64,000 nucleotides of DNA from Hydractinia symbiolongicarpus (lineage: Eukaryota > Cnidaria > Hydrozoa > Anthoathecata > Hydractiniidae), in assembly GCF_029227915.1 (NCBI RefSeq), contig NC_079877.1:32825851-32889850 (forward strand). Reading direction: 5' to 3'. The position numbers and the translations under genes were made by a program. Numbering within the stretch: position 1 is the first letter of the stretch; each line of letters starts with the position of its first letter. Below the pieces are notes generated by a model. That model saw nothing but the letters and a program-made list of their open reading frames with translations. It had not been told where the DNA came from and ran no database searches. Shown here one piece after another: positions 37,518 to 51,900 of this stretch.

Positions 37518-40500
37518 TCAGCGTCTCATCAAAAATGAAAACATTTTTGAAAACTACAAGTCTCATGCGTTGTAGTGGTGAAAAAGTAATTTAAAAAATC
37601 GTTCGGGAAATGGGGTTACTCCCTGGGTACTTTCTTTGTATACTTTTGACTATACGGGCCGAGTCCGGGATTTACGGGAAGTCGCGGGTTTTCGTTTGCC
37701 GGCGTTTAAACTTCTTTTATTCAGCGTCTCATCAAAAATGAAAACATTTTTGAAAACTACAACTCTCATGCGTTTTAGTGGTGAAAAAATAATTTAAAAA
37801 ATCGTTCGGGAAATGAGTTTACTCCCTGGGTACTTTCTTTGTATACTTTTGACTATGCGGGCCGAGTCCGGGGTTTACGGGAAATGGCGGGTTTTCGTTT
37901 GCCGGCGATTAAACTTCTTTTATTCAGCCTCTCATCTAAAATGAAAACATTTTTGAAAACTACAAGTCTCAAGCGTTTTAGTGGTGAAAAGATAATTTAA
38001 TAAATCGTTTTGGAAATGAGTTTACTCACAGGGTACTTTCTTTGTATACTTTTGACTATACGGGCCAAGCCCGGGATTTACGGAAAATCACGGGTTTTCG
38101 TTTGCCGGCGATTAAACCAATTTCATTAAGCGTCTCATCAAAAATGAAAACATTTCTGAAAACTACAAGTCTCATGCGTTTTAGTGGTGAAAAAATAATT
38201 TAAAAATTCGTTCGGGAAATGAGATTACTCACTGGGTACTTTCCTTGTATACGTTTGACTATACGGGCCGAGTCCGGGATTTACTGGAAATCGCGGGTTT
38301 TCGTTTGCCGGCGATTAAACTTCTTTTATTCAGCGTCTCATCAAAAATAAAAACATTTTTAAAAACTACAAGTCTCATGCGTTGTAGTGGTGAAAAAGTA
38401 ATTTAAAAAATCGTTTGGAAAATGAGTTTACTCCCTGGGTACTTCCTTTGTATACTTTTGACTATACGGGTCGACTCCGGGATTTACGGGAAATCGCACG
38501 TTCTCGTTTGCCGGCGATTAAACTTCTTTTATTCAGCGTTTCATCAAAAATGAAAACATTTTTAAAAACTACAAGTCTCATGCGTTGTAGTGGTGAAAAA
38601 GTAATTTAAAAAATCGTTCGGAAAATGAGTTTACTCCCTGGGTACTTTCTTTGTATACTTTTGACTATACGGGCCGAGTCCGGGGCTTACGGGAAATGGC
38701 GTGTTTTCATTTGCCGGCAATTAAACTTCTTTTATTCAGCGTCTCATCAATAATGAAAACATTTTTAAAAACTATAAGTCTCATGGGCTTTAGTGGTGAA
38801 ATAATAATTTAAAAAATCGTTCGGGAAATGAGTTTACACCCCGGGTACTTTCTTTGTATACTTTTGACTATACGGGCCGAGTCCGGGATTTACGGGAAAT
38901 CGCAGGTTTTCGTTTGTCGGCGATTAAACTTCTTTTATTCAGCGTCTCATCAAAAATGAAAACATTTTTGAAAACTACAAGTCTCATGCGTTTTAGTGGT
39001 GAAAAGATAATTTAAAAAATCGTTCGGGAAATGGGTTTACTCCCTGGGTACTTTCTTTGTATACTTTTGACAATACATGCCGAGTCCGGGATTTACGGGA
39101 AGTCGCGGGTTTTCGTTTGCCGGTGTTTAAACTTCTTTTATTCAGCGTCTCATCAAAAATGAAAACATTTTTGAAAACTACAACTCTCATGCGTTTTAGT
39201 GGTGAAAAAATAATTTAAAAAATCGTTCGGGAAATGAGTTTACTCCCTGGGTACTTTCTTTGTATACTTTTGACTATGCGGGCCGAGTCAGGGGTTTACG
39301 GGAAATGGCGGGTTTTCGTTTGCCGGCGATTAAACTTCTTTTATTCAGCCTCTCATCAAAAATGAAAACATTTTTAAAAACTACACGTCTCATGCATTTT
39401 AGTGGTGAAAAGATAATTTAAAAATTCGTTCGGGAAATGAGTTTACTCACTGGGTACTTTCCTTGTATACCTTTGACTATACGGGCCGAGTCCGGGATTT
39501 ACTGGAAATCGCGGGTTTTCGTTTGCCGGCGATTAAACTTCTTTTATTTAGCGTCTCATCAAAAATGAAAACATTTTTAAAAACTACAAGTCTCATGGGC
39601 TTTAGTGGTGAAATAATAATTTAAAAAATCGTTTAAGAATGGAGTTTACTCCCTGGGTACTTTCTTTGTATACTTTTGACTATACGGGCCGAGTCCGGGA
39701 TTTACGGGAAATCGCACGTTTTCGTTTGCCGGCGATTAAACTTCTTTTATTCAGCGTGTCGTCAAAAATGAAAATATTTTTGAAAACTACAAGTCTCATG
39801 CGTTTTAGTGGTGAAAAAATAATTTAAAAAATCGTTCGGGAAATGAGTTTACACCCTGGGTACTATCTTTGTATACTTTTGACTATACGGGCCGAGTCCA
39901 GAATTTAAAGGAAATCGCAGGTTTTCGTTTGCCGGCGATTAAACCACTTTAATTAAGCGTCTCATCAAAAATGAAAACATTTCTGAAAACTACAAGTCTC
40001 ATGCGTTTTAGTGGTGAAAAAATAATTTAAAAATTCGTTCGGAAAATGAGTTTACTCACTGGGTACTTTCCTTGTATACTTTTGACTATACGGGACGAGT
40101 CCGGGATTTACGGGAAATTGCATGTTTTCGTTTGCCGGCGATTAAACTTCTTTTATTCAGCGTCTCATCAAAAATGAAAACATTTTTAAAAACTACAAGT
40201 CTCATGAGCTTTAGTGGTGAAATAATAATTTAAAAAATCGTTTGGGAAATGAGTTTACTCCCTGGGTACTTTCTTTGTATACTTTTGACTATACGGGCCG
40301 AGTCCGGGATTTACGGGAAATCGCAGGTTTTCGTTTGCCGGCGATTAAACCACTTTTATTAGGCGTCTCATCAAAAATGAAAACATTTTTGAAAACTACA
40401 AGTCTCATGCGTCTTAGTGGTGAAAAAATAATTTAAAAAATCGTTCGGGAAATGAGTTTACACCCTGGGTACTTTCTTTGTATACTTTTAACTATACGAG

Positions 40501-43399
40501 CCGACTCCGGGATTTACGGGAAATCGCAGGTTTTCGTTTGCCGGCGATTAAACTTCTTTTATTCAGTGTCTCATCAAAAATGAAAACATTTTTAAAAACT
40601 ACAAGTCTCATGGGCTTTAGTGGTGAAATAATAATTTAAAAAATCGTTTGGGAAATGAGTTTACTCCCTGGGTACTTTCTTTGTATACTTTTGACTATAC
40701 GGACCGAGACCGGGATTTACGGGAAATCGCATGTTTTCGTTTGCCGGCGATTAAACTTCTTTTATTCAGAGTCTCATCATTATGAAAACATTTTTAAAAA
40801 CTACAAGTCTCATGCGTTTAGTGGTAAAAAAATAATATATAAAATCGTTCGGGAAATTAGTTTACTCCCTGGGTACTTTCTTTGTATACTTTTGACTATA
40901 CGGGCCGAGTCCAGGGTTTATGGGAAATGGCGGGTTTTCGTTTGCCGGCGATTAAACTTCCTTTATTCAGCGTCTCATCAAAAATGAAAACATTTTTGAA
41001 AACTACAAGTCTCACGCGTTTTAGTGGTGAAAATATAATTTAAAAAATCGTTTTGGAAATGAGTTTACTCACAGCGTACTTTCTTTGTATACATTCGTCT
41101 ATACGGGCCAAGCCCGGGATTTACGGGAAATCGCGGGTTTTCGTTTGCCGGCTATTAAACCACTTTCATTAAGCGTCTCATCAAAAATGAAAACATTTCT
41201 GAAAACTACAAGTCTCATGCGTTTTAGTGGTGAAAAAATAATTTAAAAAATCGTTCGGGAAATGAGTTTACTCCCTGGGTACTTTCTTTGTATACTTTTG
41301 ACTATACGGGCCGAGTCCGGGATTTACGGGAAGTCGCGGGTTTTCGTTTGCCGGCGATTACACTTCTTTTATTCAGCGTCTCATCAAAAATAAAAACATT
41401 TTTAAAAACTACAAGTCTCATGGGCTTTAGTGTTGAAATAATAATTTAAAAAATCGTTCGGGAAATGAGTTTACACCCTTGGTACTTTCTTTGTATACTT
41501 TTGACTATACGGGGCGAGTCCGGGATTTACGGGAAATGGCAGGTTTTCGTTTGCCTGCGATTAAACTTCTTTCATTCAGCGTCTCATCAAAAATGAAAAC
41601 ATTTTTAAAAACTACAAGTCTCATGCGTTTTAGTGGTGAAAAAATAATTTAAAAAATCGTCCGTGAAATGAGTTTACTCCCTGGGTACTTTCTTTGTATA
41701 CTTTTGATTATACGGGCAGAGTCCGGGATTTACAGGAAATCGCAGGTTTTCGTTTGCCGGCGATTAAACTTCTTTCATTCAGCGTCTCATCAAAAATGAA
41801 AACATTTTTGAAAACTACAAGTCTCCTGCGTTTTAGTGGTGAAAAAATAATTTAAAAAATCCTTCGGGAAATGAGTTTACTCCTTGGGTACATTCTTTGT
41901 ATACATTCGACTATACGGGCCAAGCCCGGGATTTACGGGAAATCGCGGGTTTTCGTTTGCCGGCGATTAAGCTACTTTCATTAAGCGTCTCATCAAAAAT
42001 GAAAACATTTTTAAAAACTACAAGTCTCATGGGTTAAGTGGTGAAATAATAATTTAAAAAATCTTTTGGGAAATGAGTTTACACCACGGGTACTTTCTTT
42101 GTATACTTTTGACTATACGGGCCGAGTCCAGGATTTACGGAAAATCGCAGGTTTTCGTTTGCCGGCGATTAAACTTCTTTTATTCAGCGTCTCATCAAAA
42201 ATGAAAACATTTTTGAAAACTACAAGTCTCATGCGTTTTAGTGGTGAAAAAATAATTTAAAAAATCGTTCGGGAAATGAGTTTACTCCCTGGGTACTTTC
42301 TTTGTATACTTTTGACTATACGGGCCGAGTCCGGGATTTACATGAAATAGCAGGTTTTCGTTTGCCGGCGAATAAACGTCTTTCATTCAGCGTATCATCA
42401 AAAGTGAAAACATTTTTGAAAACTACAAGTCTCATGCGTTTTAGTGGCGAAATAATAATTTAAAAAATCGTTTGGGAAATTAGTTTACTCCCTGGGTACT
42501 TTCTTTGTATACTTTTGACTATACGGGCCGAGTCCGAGATTTACGGGAAATCGCAGGTTTTCGTTTGCCGGCGATTAAACTTCTTTTACTCAGCGTCTCA
42601 TCAGAAATGAAAACATTTTTGAAAACTACAAGTCTTATGCGTTTTAGTGGTGAAAAAATATTTTAAAAATCGTTATGGAAATGAGTTTACTCACAGGGTA
42701 CTTTCTTTGTATACATTCGACTATACGGGCCAAGCCCGGGATTTACGGGAAATCGCGGGTTTTCGTTTGCCGGCAATTAAACCTCTTTCATTAAGCGTCT
42801 CATCAAAAATGAAAACATTTTTGAAAACTACAAGTCCCATGGGTTTTAGTGGTGAAAAAAAATTTTAAAAAATCGTTCGGGAAATGAGTTTACTCCATGG
42901 GTACTTTCTTTGTATACATTCGACTATACGGGCCAAGCCCGGGATTTACGAAAAATCGCGGGTTTACGTTTGCCGGCGATTAAACCACTTTCATTAAGCG
43001 TCTCATCAAAAATGAAAACATTTCTGAAAACTACAAGTCTCATGCGTTTTAGTGGTGAAAATTAATTTAAAAAATCGTTCGGGAAATGAGTTTACTCCCT
43101 GGGTACTTTCTTTGTATACTTTTAACTATACGGGCCGAGTCCGGGATTTACATGAAATAGCAGGTTTTCGTTTGCCGGCGAATAAACGTCTTTCATTCAG
43201 CGTCTAATCAAAAGTGAAAACATTTTTGAAAACTACAAGTCTCATGCGTTTTAGTGGCGAAATAATAATTTAAAAAATCGTTTGGGAAATTAGTTTACTC
43301 CCTGGGTACTTTCTTTGTATACTTTTGACTATACGGGCCGAGTCCGAGATTTACGGGAAATCGCAGGTTTTCGTTTGCCGGCGATTAAACTTCTTTTAC
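37518..43399. repeat. 29-mer block, copy 2 (5,882 bp)
   Basis: Tandem copy of the preceding block. The junction lies in the monomer starting at 37400, which begins as R3 (TTTTACTCAGC) and ends with the tail that precedes left-type C, so C at 37603 follows. This places left-domain monomers (C, D, H, I, J, A, B, C, D at 37603-39227) inside the right domain. Its last part overlaps the first 16-mer HOR that starts at 42066. Confidence 0.92.
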
Positions 43400-45309
43400 T
43401 CAGCGTCTCATCAGAAATGAAAACATTTTTGAAAACTACAAGTCTTATGCGTTTTAGTGGTAAAAAAATATTTTAAAAATCGTTATGGAAATGAGTTTAC
43501 TCACAGGGTACTTTCTTTGTATACATTCGACTATACGGGCCAAGCCCGGGATTTACGGGAAATCGCGGGTTTTCGTTTGCCGGCAATTAAACCTCTTTCA
43601 TTAAGCGTCTCATCAAAAATGAAAACATTTTTGAAAGCTACAAGTCCCATGGGTTTTAGTGGTGAAAAAAAAAATTTAAAAAATCGTTCGGGAAATGAGT
43701 TTACTCCATGGGTACTTTCTTTGTATACATTCGACTATACGGGCCAAGCCCGGGATTTACGGAAAATCGCGGGTTTACGTTTGCCGGCGATTAAACCACT
43801 TTCATTAAGCGTCTCATCAAAAATGAAAACATTTCGGAAAACTACAAGCCTCATGCGTTTTCGTGGTGAAAAAATAAATTAAAAAATCGTTCGGGAAATA
43901 AAGTTACTCCCTGGGTACTATCTTTTTATACCTTTGATTATACGGGCCGAGTCCGGGATTTACAGGAAATCGCAGGTTTTCGTTTGCCGGCGATTAAACT
44001 TCTTTCATTCAGCGTCTCATCAAAAAAGAAAACATTTTTGAAAACTACAAGTCTCCTGCGTTTTAGTGGTGAAAAAATAATTTAAAAAATCGTTCGGGAA
44101 ATGACTTTACTCCTTGGGTACATTCTTTGTATACATTCGACTATACGGGCCAAGCCCGGGATTTACGGGAAATCGCGGGTTTTCGTTTGCCGGCGATTAA
44201 GCCACTTTCATTAAGCGTCTCATCAAAAATGAAAACATTTTTAAAAACTACAAGTCTCATGGGTTTAGTGGTGAAATAATAATTTAAAAAATCGTTTGGG
44301 AAATGAGTTTACACCACGGGTACTTTCTTTGTATACTTTTGACTATACGGGCCGAGTCCAGGATTTACGGAAAATCGCAGGTTTTCGTTTGCCGGCGATT
44401 AAACTTCTTTTATTCAGCGTCTCATCAAAAATGAAAACATTTTTGAAAACTACAAGTCTCATGCGTTTTAGTGGTGAAAAAATAATTTAAAAAATCGTTC
44501 GGGAAATGAGTTTACTCCCTGGGTACTTTCTTTGTATACTTTTGACTATACGGGCCGAGTCCGGGATTTACGGGAAGTCGCGGGTTTTCGTTTGCCGGCG
44601 ATTACACTTCTTTTATTCAGCGTCTCATCAAAAATAAAAACATTTTTAAAAACTACAAGTCTCATGGGCTTTAGTGTTGAAATAATAATTTAAAAAATCG
44701 TTCGGGAAATGAGTTTACACCCTTGGTACTTTCTTTGTATACTTTTGACTATACGGGGCGAGTCCGGGATTTACGGGAAATGGCAGGTTTTCGTTTGCCT
44801 GCGATTAAACTTCTTTCATTCAGCGTCTCATCAAAAATGAAAACATTTTTAAAAACTACAAGTCTCATGCGTTTTAGTGGTGAAAAAATAATTTAAAAAA
44901 TCGTCCGTGAAATGAGTTTACTCCCTGGGTACTTTCTTTGTATACTTTTGATTATACGGGCCGAGTCCGGGATTTACAGGAAATCGCAGGTTTTCGTTTG
45001 CCGGCGATTAAACTTCTTTCATTCAGCGTCTCATCAAAAATGAAAACATTTTTGAAAACTACAAGTCTCCTGCGTTTTAGTGGTGAAAAAATAATTTAAA
45101 AAATCCTTCGGGAAATGAGTTTACTCCTTGGGTACATTCTTTGTATACATTCGACTATACGGGCCAAGCCCGGGATTTACGGGAAATCGCGGGTTTTCGT
45201 TTGCCGGCGATTAAGCTACTTTCATTAAGCGTCTCATCAAAAATGAAAACATTTTTAAAAACTACAAGTCTCATGGGTTAAGTGGTGAAATAATAATTTA
45301 AAAAATCTT
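42066..45309. repeat. 16-mer HOR, right domain (3,244 bp)
   Basis: Order and starts: R1 42066, R2 42269, R3 42472, R4 42674, R5 42877, R2' 43079, R3' 43282, R4' 43484, R5' 43688, R10 43891, R11 44094, R1 44296, R13 44499, R14 44702, R15 44905, R16 45108. Marks: R1 TTTACACCACGGG; R2 TTACATGAAATAGC and GGCGAATAAAC; R3 GAAATTAG and TTTTACTCAGC; R4 TTATGGAAATGAG and GGCAATTAAACC; R5 TCCATGGGTAC; R10 AATAAAGTTAC; R11 TCCTTGGGTACATTC; R13 GCGATTACACTTC; R14 CACCCTTGGTAC; R15 CCGTGAAATGAG. R2'-R5' look like a duplicated and diverged copy of R2-R5. Confidence 0.9.
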
Positions 45310-48300
45310 TTGGGAAATGAGTTTACACCACGGGTACTTTCTTTGTATACTTTTGACTATACGGGCCGAGTCCAGGATTTACGGAAAATCGCAGGTTTTC
45401 GTTTGCCGGCGATTAAACTTCTTTTATTCAGCGTCTCATCAAAAATGAAAACATTTTTGAAAACTACAAGTCTCATGCGTTTTAGTGGTGAAAAAATAAT
45501 TTAAAAAATCGTTCGGGAAATGAGTTTACTCCCTGGGTACTTTCTTTGTATACTTTTGACTATACGGGCCGAGTCCGGGATTTACATGAAATAGCAGGTT
45601 TTCGTTTGCCGGCGAATAAACGTCTTTCATTCAGCGTATCATCAAAAGTGAAAACATTTTTGAAAACTACAAGTCTCATGCGTTTTAGTGGCGAAATAAT
45701 AATTTAAAAAATCGTTTGGGAAATTAGTTTACTCCCTGGGTACTTTCTTTGTATACTTTTGACTATACGGGCCGAGTCCGAGATTTACGGGAAATCGCAG
45801 GTTTTCGTTTGCCGGCGATTAAACTTCTTTTACTCAGCGTCTCATCAGAAATGAAAACATTTTTGAAAACTACAAGTCTTATGCGTTTTAGTGGTGAAAA
45901 AATATTTTAAAAATCGTTATGGAAATGAGTTTACTCACAGGGTACTTTCTTTGTATACATTCGACTATACGGGCCAAGCCCGGGATTTACGGGAAATCGC
46001 GGGTTTTCGTTTGCCGGCAATTAAACCTCTTTCATTAAGCGTCTCATCAAAAATGAAAACATTTTTGAAAACTACAAGTCCCATGGGTTTTAGTGGTGAA
46101 AAAAAAATTTAAAAAATCGTTCGGGAAATGAGTTTACTCCATGGGTACTTTCTTTGTATACATTCGACTATACGGGCCAAGCCCGGGATTTACGAAAAAT
46201 CGCGGGTTTACGTTTGCCGGCGATTAAACCACTTTCATTAAGCGTCTCATCAAAAATGAAAACATTTCTGAAAACTACAAGTCTCATGCGTTTTAGTGGT
46301 GAAAATTAATTTAAAAAATCGTTCGGGAAATGAGTTTACTCCCTGGGTACTTTCTTTGTATACTTTTAACTATACGGGCCGAGTCCGGGATTTACATGAA
46401 ATAGCAGGTTTTCGTTTGCCGGCGAATAAACGTCTTTCATTCAGCGTCTAATCAAAAGTGAAAACATTTTTGAAAACTACAAGTCTCATGCGTTTTAGTG
46501 GCGAAATAATAATTTAAAAAATCGTTTGGGAAATTAGTTTACTCCTTGGGTACTTTCTTTGTATACTTTTGACTATACGGGCCGAGTCCGAGATTTACGG
46601 GAAATCGCAGGTTTTCGTTTGCCGGCGATTAAACTTCTTTTACTCAGCGTCTCATCAGAAATGAAAACATTTTTGAAAACTACAAGTCTTATGCGTTTTA
46701 GTGGTAAAAAAATATTTTAAAAATCGTTATGGAAATGAGTTTACTCACAGGGTACTTTCTTTGTATACATTCGACTATACGGGCCAAGCCCGGGATTTAC
46801 GGGAAATCGCGGGTTTTCGTTTGCCGGCAATTAAACCTCTTTCATTAAGCGTCTCATCAAAAATGAAAACATTTTTGAAAGCTACAAGTCCCATGGGTTT
46901 TAGTGGTGAAAAAAAAAATTTAAAAAATCGTTCGGGAAATGAGTTTACTCCATGGGTACTTTCTTTGTATACATTCGACTATACGGGCCAAGCCCGGGAT
47001 TTACGGAAAATCGCGGGTTTACGTTTGCCGGCGATTAAACCACTTTCATTAAGCGTCTCATCAAAAATGAAAACATTTCGGAAAACTACAAGCCTCATGC
47101 GTTTTCGTGGTGAAAAAATAAATTAAAAAATCGTTCGGGAAATAAAGTTACTCCCTGGGTACTATCTTTTTATACCTTTGATTATACGGGCCGAGTCCGG
47201 GATTTACAGGAAATCGCAGGTTTTCGTTTGCCGGCGATTAAACTTCTTTCATTCAGCGTCTCATCAAAAAAGAAAACATTTTTGAAAACTACAAGTCTCC
47301 TGCGTTTTAGTGGTGAAAAAATAATTTAAAAAATCGTTCGGGAAATGACTTTACTCCTTGGGTACATTCTTTGTATACATTCGACTATACGGGCCAAGCC
47401 CGGGATTTACGGGAAATCGCGGGTTTTCGTTTGCCGGCGATTAAGCCACTTTCATTAAGCGTCTCATCAAAAATGAAAACATTTTTAAAAACTACAAGTC
47501 TCATGGGTTTAGTGGTGAAATAATAATTTAAAAAATCGTTTGGGAAATGAGTTTACACCACGGGTACTTTCTTTGTATACTTTTGACTATACGGGCCGAG
47601 TCCAGGATTTACGGAAAATCGCAGGTTTTCGTTTGCCGGCGATTAAACTTCTTTTATTCAGCGTCTCATCAAAAATGAAAACATTTTTGAAAACTACAAG
47701 TCTCATGCGTTTTAGTGGTGAAAAAATAATTTAAAAAATCGTTCGGGAAATGAGTTTACTCCCTGGGTACTTTCTTTGTATACTTTTGACTATACGGGCC
47801 GAGTCCGGGATTTACATGAAATAGCAGGTTTTCGTTTGCCGGCGAATAAACGTCTTTCATTCAGCGTCTCATCAAAAGTGAAAACATTTTTGAAAACTAC
47901 AAGTCTCATGCGTTTTAGTGGCGAAATAATAATTTAAAAATTCGTTTGGGAAATTAGTTTACTCCCTGGGTACTTTCTTTGTATACTTTTGACTATACGG
48001 GCCGAGTCCGAGATTTACGGGAAATCGCAGGTTTTCATTTGCCGGCGATTAAACTTCTTTTACTCAGCGTCTCATCAGAAATGAAAACATTTTTGAAAAC
48101 TACAAGTCTTATGCGTTTTAGTGGTGAAAAAATATTTTAAAAATCGTTATGGAAATGAGTTTACTCACAGGGTACTTTCTTTGTATACTTTTGACTATAC
48201 GGGCCGAGTCCGGGATTTACGGGAAGTCGCGGGTTTTCGTTTGCCGGCGATTACACTTCTTTTATTCAGCGTCTCATCAAAAATAAAAACATTTTTAAAA

Positions 48301-48958
48301 ACTACAAGTCTCATGGGCTTTAGTGTTGAAATAATAATTTAAAAAATCGTTCGGGAAATGAGTTTACACCCTTGGTACTTTCTTTGTATACTTTTGACTA
48401 TACGGGGCGAGTCCGGGATTTACGGGAAATGGCAGGTTTTCGTTTGCCGGCGATTAAACTTCTTTCATTCAGCGTCTCATCAAAAATGAAAACATTTTTA
48501 AAAACTACAAGTCTCATGCGTTTTAGTGGTGAAAAAATAATTTAAAAAATCGTCCGTGAAATGAGTTTACTCCCTGGGTACTTTCTTTGTATACTTTTGA
48601 TTATACGGGCCGAGTCCGGGATTTACAGGAAATCGCAGGTTTTCGTTTGCCGGCGATTAAACTTCTTTCATTCAGCGTCTCATCAAAAATGAAAACATTT
48701 TTGAAAACTACAAGTCTCCTGCGTTTTAGTGGTGAAAAAATAATTTAAAAAATCCTTCGGGAAATGAGTTTACTCCTTGGGTACATTCTTTGTATACATT
48801 CGACTATACGGGCCAAGCCCGGGATTTACGGGAAATCGCGGGTTTTCGTTTGCCGGCGATTAAGCTACTTTCATTAAGCGTCTCATCAAAAATGAAAACA
48901 TTTTTAAAAACTACAAGTCTCATGGGTTAAGTGGTGAAATAATAATTTAAAAAATCTT
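45310..48958. repeat. 18-mer HOR, right domain (3,649 bp)
   Basis: Same order as the 16-mer up to the second R1 (47540), then an extra R2 and R3 before an R4/R13 hybrid, R14, R15 and R16. The 405-bp difference equals R2 (203) plus R3 (202). The hybrid starts TTATGGAAATGAGTTTACTC as R4 and continues with the R13 marks GAAGTCGCGGG and GATTACACTTC. Confidence 0.9.
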
Positions 48959-51900
48959 TTGGGAAATGAGTTTACACCACGGGTACTTTCTTTGTATACT
49001 TTTGACTATACGGGCCGAGTCCAGGATTTACGGAAAATCGCAGGTTTTCGTTTGCCGGCGATTAAACTTCTTTTATTCAGCGTCTCATCAAAAATGAAAA
49101 CATTTTTGAAAACTACAAGTCTCATGCGTTTTAGTGGTGAAAAAATAATTTAAAAAATCGTTCGGGAAATGAGTTTACTCCCTGGGTACTTTCTTTGTAT
49201 ACTTTTGACTATACGGGCCGAGTCCGGGATTTACATGAAATAGCAGGTTTTCGTTTGCCGGCGAATAAACGTCTTTCATTCAGCGTATCATCAAAAGTGA
49301 AAACATTTTTGAAAACTACAAGTCTCATGCGTTTTAGTGGCGAAATAATAATTTAAAAAATCGTTTGGGAAATTAGTTTACTCCCTGGGTACTTTCTTTG
49401 TATACTTTTGACTATACGGGCCGAGTCCGAGATTTACGGGAAATCGCAGGTTTTCGTTTGCCGGCGATTAAACTTCTTTTACTCAGCGTCTCATCAGAAA
49501 TGAAAACATTTTTGAAAACTACAAGTCTTATGCGTTTTAGTGGTGAAAAAATATTTTAAAAATCGTTATGGAAATGAGTTTACTCACAGGGTACTTTCTT
49601 TGTATACATTCGACTATACGGGCCAAGCCCGGGATTTACGGGAAATCGCGGGTTTTCGTTTGCCGGCAATTAAACCTCTTTCATTAAGCGTCTCATCAAA
49701 AATGAAAACATTTTTGAAAACTACAAGTCCCATGGGTTTTAGTGGTGAAAAAAAAATTTAAAAAATCGTTCGGGAAATGAGTTTACTCCATGGGTACTTT
49801 CTTTGTATACATTCGACTATACGGGCCAAGCCCGGGATTTACGAAAAATCGCGGGTTTACGTTTGCCGGCGATTAAACCACTTTCATTAAGCGTCTCATC
49901 AAAAATGAAAACATTTCTGAAAACTACAAGTCTCATGCGTTTTAGTGGTGAAAATTAATTTAAAAAATCGTTCGGGAAATGAGTTTACTCCCTGGGTACT
50001 TTCTTTGTATACTTTTAACTATACGGGCCGAGTCCGGGATTTACATGAAATAGCAGGTTTTCGTTTGCCGGCGAATAAACGTCTTTCATTCAGCGTCTAA
50101 TCAAAAGTGAAAACATTTTTGAAAACTACAAGTCTCATGCGTTTTAGTGGCGAAATAATAATTTAAAAAATCGTTTGGGAAATTAGTTTACTCCCTGGGT
50201 ACTTTCTTTGTATACTTTTGACTATACGGGCCGAGTCCGAGATTTACGGGAAATCGCAGGTTTTCGTTTGCCGGCGATTAAACTTCTTTTACTCAGCGTC
50301 TCATCAGAAATGAAAACATTTTTGAAAACTACAAGTCTTATGCGTTTTAGTGGTAAAAAAATATTTTAAAAATCGTTATGGAAATGAGTTTACTCACAGG
50401 GTACTTTCTTTGTATACATTCGACTATACGGACCAAGCCCGGGATTTACGGGAAATCGCGGGTTTTCGTTTGCCGGCAATTAAACCTCTTTCATTAAGCG
50501 TCTCATCAAAAATGAAAACATTTTTGAAAGCTACAAGTCCCATGGGTTTTAGTGGTGAAAAAAAAAATTTAAAAAATCGTTCGGGAAATGAGTTTACTCC
50601 ATGGGTACTTTCTTTGTATACATTCGACTATACGGGCCAAGCCCGGGATTTACGGAAAATCGCGGGTTTACGTTTGCCGGCGATTAAACCACTTTCATTA
50701 AGCGTCTCATCAAAAATGAAAACATTTCGGAAAACTACAAGCCTCATGCGTTTTCGTGGTGAAAAAATAAATTAAAAAATCGTTCGGGAAATAAAGTTAC
50801 TCCCTGGGTACTATCTTTTTATACCTTTGATTATACGGGCCGAGTCCGGGATTTACAGGAAATCGCAGGTTTTCGTTTGCCGGCGATTAAACTTCTTTCA
50901 TTCAGCGTCTCATCAAAAAAGAAAACATTTTTGAAAACTACAAGTCTCCTGCGTTTTAGTGGTGAAAAAATAATTTAAAAAATCGTTCGGGAAATGACTT
51001 TACTCCTTGGGTACATTCTTTGTATACATTCGACTATACGGGCCAAGCCCGGGATTTACGGGAAATCGCGGGTTTTCGTTTGCCGGCGATTAAGCCACTT
51101 TCATTAAGCGTCTCATCAAAAATGAAAACATTTTTAAAAACTACAAGTCTCATGGGTTTAGTGGTGAAATAATAATTTAAAAAATCGTTTGGGAAATGAG
51201 TTTACACCACGGGTACTTTCTTTGTATACTTTTGACTATACGGGCCGAGTCCAGGATTTACGGAAAATCGCAGGTTTTCGTTTGCCGGCGATTAAACTTC
51301 TTTTATTCAGCGTCTCATCAAAAATGAAAACATTTTTGAAAACTACAAGTCTCATGCGTTTTAGTGGTGAAAAAATAATTTAAAAAATCGTTCGGGAAAT
51401 GAGTTTACTCCCTGGGTACTTTCTTTGTATACTTTTGACTATACGGGCCGAGTCCGGGATTTACATGAAATAGCAGGTTTTCGTTTGCCGGCGAATAAAC
51501 GTCTTTCATTCAGCGTCTCATCAAAAGTGAAAACATTTTTGAAAACTACAAGTCTCATGCGTTTTAGTGGCGAAATAATAATTTAAAAATTCGTTTGGGA
51601 AATTAGTTTACTCCCTGGGTACTTTCTTTGTATACTTTTGACTATACGGGCCGAGTCCGAGATTTACGGGAAATCGCAGGTTTTCGTTTGCCGGCGATTA
51701 AACTTCTTTTACTCAGCGTCTCATCAGAAATGAAAACATTTTTGAAAACTACAAGTCTTATGCGTTTTAGTGGTGAAAAAATATTTTAAAAATCGTTATG
51801 GAAATGAGTTTACTCACAGGGTACTTTCTTTGTATACATTCGACTATACGGGCCAAGCCCGGGATTTACGGGAAATCGCGGGTTTTCGTTTGCCGGCAAT

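Noticed and set aside
43457-43882. 141-codon open frames at 43457, 46701 and 50350
   Set aside because: An extra A and a nearby one-base deletion carry the frame past the usual stop into the next monomer. They are copies of one HOR event, start at GTG and show no coding signature.
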